DNA of 9,209 bases from the NCBI GenBank assembly GCA_031288815.1, contig JAITQR010000211.1, positions 1 to 9,209 of the forward strand. The letters are read 5' to 3'. This document shows, piece by piece, positions 6,008-9,209 of this stretch (positions within the stretch are counted from its first letter, which is position 1; each line of letters begins with the position of its first letter). The DNA comes from Treponema sp. (GTDB lineage: Bacteria; Spirochaetota; Spirochaetia; Treponematales; Breznakiellaceae). The notes below the pieces were generated by a model. It ran no database searches, was not told the DNA's origin, and saw only the letters and a program-made list of their open reading frames with translations. The translations under genes and the position numbers were made by a program.

Positions 6008-8773
6008 TTACCTCTCCACCTCTTCCCAGTTGGCCGGATCAAATATGTTGTCGCGCACCCGCAGCCAGTCGTTCCTGCCGCTGTCCAGGACATACTTGGG
6101 CATCCAGGAGCCGGCGGTAGTTATGGCAACTCCCCCTTCCTTCCGCTGGAGCAAAAGGGACCCGGTAAAGGGGTTCACCGCCTTCCCAACGATGCCCGAA
6201 AGGTTCAGAAAAAGGACGTCGGCATTGGTCATAAAACGATTGTCTTGCCATAGCCCCCCTTCTTTCATGGCGCCAAAATCCTTGAAGAGCAGCAGGGGAT
6301 TGTAATTTTCCACCCGCATACCCTTGGGAAGGACGATGTTTCCGGGAAAAGGACTCTGTAAGTTATCCCCATGATCCGACACCACGATGATACGGCTATT
6401 GTCATAGACCCCGTTTTCCTTGAGGAAATCAAACCATTTCCCCAGCAGCAGCAAGGCCGCGGTATTTGCATGAAATTCTTTCTCCTGGGCAAAGGGGCCG
6501 CTTCCCCTGCCGTCCGGTTCCGCGGCGGGAGCATAACCGGGAACTTGCAGATACGCGGCTTCGTGGGGAAGCTGGTTGTAAATAACCGTAAAGGTGTCGG
6601 CCCTGGCCGGCTCAAAGTCCGTAAGAAGGGGCAGAAAATCCAGAGCGGCGTAGTGATCGACGGTCCGGATAGCGAGTTTATTGTCCTGTTTCCTTCGGCT
6701 GTCGATTTTATTCTCCAGGTTATCGGTCGCAAGGTAATAGCCGTTATCATAGATAAGGGGCCGGAGCAGAATCGGGTTTATCCTGAAAAACGAGAAACAT
6801 ACCAGGTTTTTTTCAAGCAGATCCGTTATGGAAAGCAGTTTTACTTCCGGATGCCGGAGGAGCCACCGGGCGGTATACCTGCCGTCAAGCTTTTCAAAAG
6901 TCATATAGGGGGCGGTTTTTAGCCGTTCCCAGAATTCGCCGTTCTCCGTCGGGCTGTCGAAAAAATAATCCGTCACGGTTACGGAAAATCCCGCGTCGGC
7001 GAAAATCCGGGGCTGCACAAAAAAGGCGTCGTTTACCTTCGTAACCCACGGCACGTCGGGCCGCCTGTTTATCTCCTCCGGAGTGTACTCGTAACCACCA
7101 AGGATCGGCGGGCCGCCGGGAGTTGTCCAAGCGCCGAAGGACACACAGTTGGGGTACCAGGTAAAACCGCTGAACCGGGAGTACAGCGCCGGATTCTCCC
7201 GGAATATCTCCGGAACATAGGCGCTTATCGCCCGGTCAAGAATGACAAGGATCACGTTCTTTCCGGTTTTCGATAAATGGTACACGGGATTTATCGATTC
7301 CGTTTCCCCTGCCGTGGCCCTGGCCTCCTTGAGCAGCTTAAATTCCCGATGGATACCGCCGATACTGAGTATCCCCTGACCCAGTAAGGCCGCCACGGTG
7401 ATAAGCTGGAGAGAATTGAAAATTTGCTTTCTCGAAAATTTGAGAGCCAAGACCAGGGCCCCCAGGACAAGAAGCAGGGTTCCCAGATTCAAAAGGATCG
7501 CGGGCCTATCGTACATCGCCTCCAAGGCGCCGAAAAAGCTCAGCGTAACCGTAAGAAACCCGTAATTCCCAGGGAAAACAAAGACATCCGTCAGGGCAAG
7601 GCCAGAGAGCAGGACTATCACAAAAGAACAAAGCCTTCTTCCACGGGAAGAACAGAAAAAATAAACGACGGCGGGCCAAAAAAGGAACAGCCCCGCGGCT
7701 TGGGCAAAAACAACGGCTATAAAGTGAAATGGTGATTCATGGGCCTCGATAAATGAAAAATCGGCGGTAGAGGAGGCGATAAGCCCCGCAGGTATCACGA
7801 GTCCGGCAAGCAGAAACAGTATTCCTGCGGACAGAAAAAAAGTTCCGGGAGCAAGGTCCCCGTCCACCCATCCTGGCCGGGCTTGTATGAGCCCGGAACG
7901 CCGATCCGAACCGGAAGGGGTTTGAATTTGAAGCCCCGCCGGGCAAGGACGCCGCAAAAGCAGGGATCTGAACATAGGAACAAAAACGGCGGCGGAAAGG
8001 GCAAAAACCGCTACGCGCTTGGAGGGGGCCCCGGAGTGGAAAAACAGAACAAAGACCCCGACAAAGGCGGCGGCCCCGCAGGAAAGAACGGAAACGATCA
8101 GGGCGGATTTCTTCGTCCGGGCCAGGATGTTTTTTATCAGGGAAAAAACATTGTTGGCGGTCCAGTAAAGCACCAGCCCCGAGGGGGAATTGTAGAGGAG
8201 CAGCAGGAAGATCCCCGCCATGCCGTAAAGCTGTATTTTGTCCTTGAGTCCCAGCCCTTTGGTATAAACCAGGGAGGCGGCGCAGTTGATAAGGGTCATC
8301 AGAATGGGAAGCAGGTTTACCCCTCCCCGGAGGGGGATAAGCCGGTCCGGCTCGTAGAGATCCCCGATAAAGAGGAACGATTCTCCCCGCAGGATCTCCA
8401 AACGGGAGAGAAACGAATAGGCGGCGATAAAAAAGGGAACCTGGATAAGCAGACTCAGGCTGCTCCGCATGGCGTAAACCGGATGGTAGTGGTTCTGCCG
8501 GTAATAGGCGGAGAGTACCATATACCGCTCGTCCCCGCGGAATACGGCTTTTATTTTATCAAGCTTGGGTTTAAGCCGCTTTTGCAGGTTCCGTTCCGCC
8601 TCCTCGTGTTTCTCCGCCGCAAGGTACAGGGGCAGGGTGAGAACACAAAGCGCCCCGCTGACCCCCAGAATCGCAACGCCGGTATTGTCAAACACCCGGT
8701 ACACAAACAGAAAGGCCATCTCGATCAGCAGGGCCGGGGGAAAAACAACAAGCTGGTAGAGGATATTCATCAT
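6008..8773 (-). CDS. YidC/Oxa1-like domain fused to LtaS/EptA-type alkaline-phosphatase-superfamily transferase
   Basis: A 921-residue membrane protein. Residues 1-220 form a YidC/Oxa1 insertase core of five spans: LKPKLDKI (67-74) is the usual cytoplasmic hairpin, LLIQVPFFIAAY (108-119) and PSGLVLYWTANNVFSL (197-212) are family hallmarks. The periplasmic P1 domain of Gram-negative YidC is missing and Cys43 stands where family members have Arg. Spans near 223-246, 253-272, 309-335, 350-372, 380-399, 426-445 and 452-472 follow; basic loops (RRPCP, SSRGRR, KFSRKQ) fit an even topology that puts residues 473-921 outside. That part is an alkaline-phosphatase-superfamily domain: NVILVILDRA with Asp513, WTTPGG with Thr550/551 as nucleophile candidate, LPHEAAYL with His737, and VVSDHGDN with Asp800-His801. 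The lack of CxPxR argues against a true sulfatase and for phosphoglycerol or phosphoethanolamine transfer. A weak GGGA precedes the tandem ATG. Confidence 0.85.
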   Translation of the reverse strand: MMNILYQLVVFPPALLIEMAFLFVYRVFDNTGVAILGVSGALCVLTLPLYLAAEKHEEAERNLQKRLKPKLDKIKAVFRGDERYMVLSAYYRQNHYHPVYAMRSSLSLLIQVPFFIAAYSFLSRLEILRGESFLFIGDLYEPDRLIPLRGGVNLLPILMTLINCAASLVYTKGLGLKDKIQLYGMAGIFLLLLYNSPSGLVLYWTANNVFSLIKNILARTKKSALIVSVLSCGAAAFVGVFVLFFHSGAPSKRVAVFALSAAVFVPMFRSLLLRRPCPAGLQIQTPSGSDRRSGLIQARPGWVDGDLAPGTFFLSAGILFLLAGLVIPAGLIASSTADFSFIEAHESPFHFIAVVFAQAAGLFLFWPAVVYFFCSSRGRRLCSFVIVLLSGLALTDVFVFPGNYGFLTVTLSFFGALEAMYDRPAILLNLGTLLLVLGALVLALKFSRKQIFNSLQLITVAALLGQGILSIGGIHREFKLLKEARATAGETESINPVYHLSKTGKNVILVILDRAISAYVPEIFRENPALYSRFSGFTWYPNCVSFGAWTTPGGPPILGGYEYTPEEINRRPDVPWVTKVNDAFFVQPRIFADAGFSVTVTDYFFDSPTENGEFWERLKTAPYMTFEKLDGRYTARWLLRHPEVKLLSITDLLEKNLVCFSFFRINPILLRPLIYDNGYYLATDNLENKIDSRRKQDNKLAIRTVDHYAALDFLPLLTDFEPARADTFTVIYNQLPHEAAYLQVPGYAPAAEPDGRGSGPFAQEKEFHANTAALLLLGKWFDFLKENGVYDNSRIIVVSDHGDNLQSPFPGNIVLPKGMRVENYNPLLLFKDFGAMKEGGLWQDNRFMTNADVLFLNLSGIVGKAVNPFTGSLLLQRKEGGVAITTAGSWMPKYVLDSGRNDWLRVRDNIFDPANWEEVER

Positions 8774-8789
8774 AATAGATCCCGGGCCC

Positions 8790-9209
8790 CTACACTTTTC
8801 TCCCCAGAAGCTCTATCCGGGATTTGACGTATTCCAGCCGATCCCGGTTCAGTACCGCCCGGCGGTAGAGGGTTCCGGGGATCCCCTCCACCTCGTAGGA
8901 ACCCCGGCTGATAAATTTCTTTCCCAGGCCTTCGGTAAACCAGTACACCAGGGAGACCTGCTCCCCGTCCAGCTCTATGGCGTTGATCCCCTTTTTCCCG
9001 ATGGCCGAACCGGAATTGAACAGGCAGGGCACGGGAAACTCGTCCCCGTAAAGGCTCTGGCGCAGCACGTCCCGCCGTTCCGCCCGCTGGAGCTTTCCCA
9101 GATCCAGCCTCAGGGCGTTTACCTCCGCGGCTATCCGTTCCCTTTCCGCGCCTTCCGAGGCGGGGTAATCCCGGCAGAGCCGTTCTATCTCGAACTTGAT
9201 GTAATCGAA
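8790..9209 (-). CDS. Unidentified protein, C-terminal 139 residues (5' end beyond window)
   Basis: The frame is open from the right edge to a TAG at 8792-8790 and shows no stop in between, so the true start is probably outside the window; the internal GTG at 9068 has no convincing ribosome binding site. The visible part starts FDYIKFEIERLCRDYPA, passes through a charged helical stretch rich in Arg and Glu (about residues 19-46 of the visible part, possibly coiled coil), and ends in a beta-rich region (NAIELDGEQVSLVYWF, then SYEVEGIPGTLYRR) with a basic C-terminal helix. I do not recognise a family and see no membrane span. The stop lies 16 bases before the start of the YidC-fusion gene on the same strand, so the two are probably one transcript and may share a cell-envelope role. 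Confidence 0.7.
   Translation of the reverse strand, partial: FDYIKFEIERLCRDYPASEGAERERIAAEVNALRLDLGKLQRAERRDVLRQSLYGDEFPVPCLFNSGSAIGKKGINAIELDGEQVSLVYWFTEGLGKKFISRGSYEVEGIPGTLYRRAVLNRDRLEYVKSRIELLGRKV

Noticed and set aside
6371..6922. A 183-codon open frame on the plus strand
   Set aside because: Antisense to the conserved transferase domain of the fusion; no independent support.
7883..8827. A 314-codon open frame on the plus strand
   Set aside because: It lies antisense to the YidC-fusion gene, is extremely rich in Gly, Lys, Gln and Arg, shows no fold-like pattern and has no ribosome binding site; it is a shadow of the GC-rich coding strand.

Overview
The window reads as a chromosomal segment of a spirochaete, most likely Treponema-like. 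The basis is moderately high GC, a substrate-binding protein whose mature end begins Ala-Gly-Gly-Gly instead of a lipobox cysteine, and general protein style. This is recognition by eye, not a database match, so the taxonomic call is tentative.

Left part (1-834, all minus strand). The window opens inside a group II intron whose 5' end lies at 205. Its domain I conserved blocks look like the group IIC (bacterial class C) type. It sits directly behind the T-tract of the rho-independent terminator of a tRNA-Asn(GTT) gene, the kind of target group IIC introns are known to prefer. The tRNA has a near-consensus promoter. Upstream of it is a two-gene unit: a rubredoxin, then an unrecognised 96-residue protein with a GTG start.

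Divergent intergenic region (835-1149). It holds a good sigma70 promoter for the rubredoxin unit, a run of perfect GC-rich palindromes (909-945), a TTGACA promoter for the rightward operon, and a perfect 11-bp inverted repeat in the leader of that operon.

Middle part (1150-5994, plus strand). A four-gene operon encodes a binding-protein-dependent ABC importer of the FbpABC/AfuABC type: a periplasmic binding protein, a double-length fused permease with two EAA loops, and an ATPase with all nucleotide-binding motifs. The fourth gene encodes a putative TIM-barrel protein, faintly like aldo/keto reductases but without their usual catalytic set. Two hairpins sit between the binding-protein gene and the permease gene, where mRNA processing could keep the binding protein in excess. 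The substrate cannot be read from the sequence. Ferric iron and sugar phosphate are both possible, and the attached barrel protein hints at an organic substrate.

Right part (6008-9209, minus strand, converging on the importer operon with a 13-base gap). A 921-residue membrane protein joins a YidC/Oxa1-like insertase core (residues about 1-220) to about seven more membrane spans and an extracytoplasmic alkaline-phosphatase-superfamily domain of the LtaS/phosphoethanolamine-transferase type (about 503-921). The insertase core appears to lack the conserved groove arginine (Cys43 in its place), while the phosphatase-type metal and nucleophile residues look intact. This fusion is the most unusual object in the window. 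Upstream, 16 bases away, is the 3' end of an unidentified gene that runs off the right edge.
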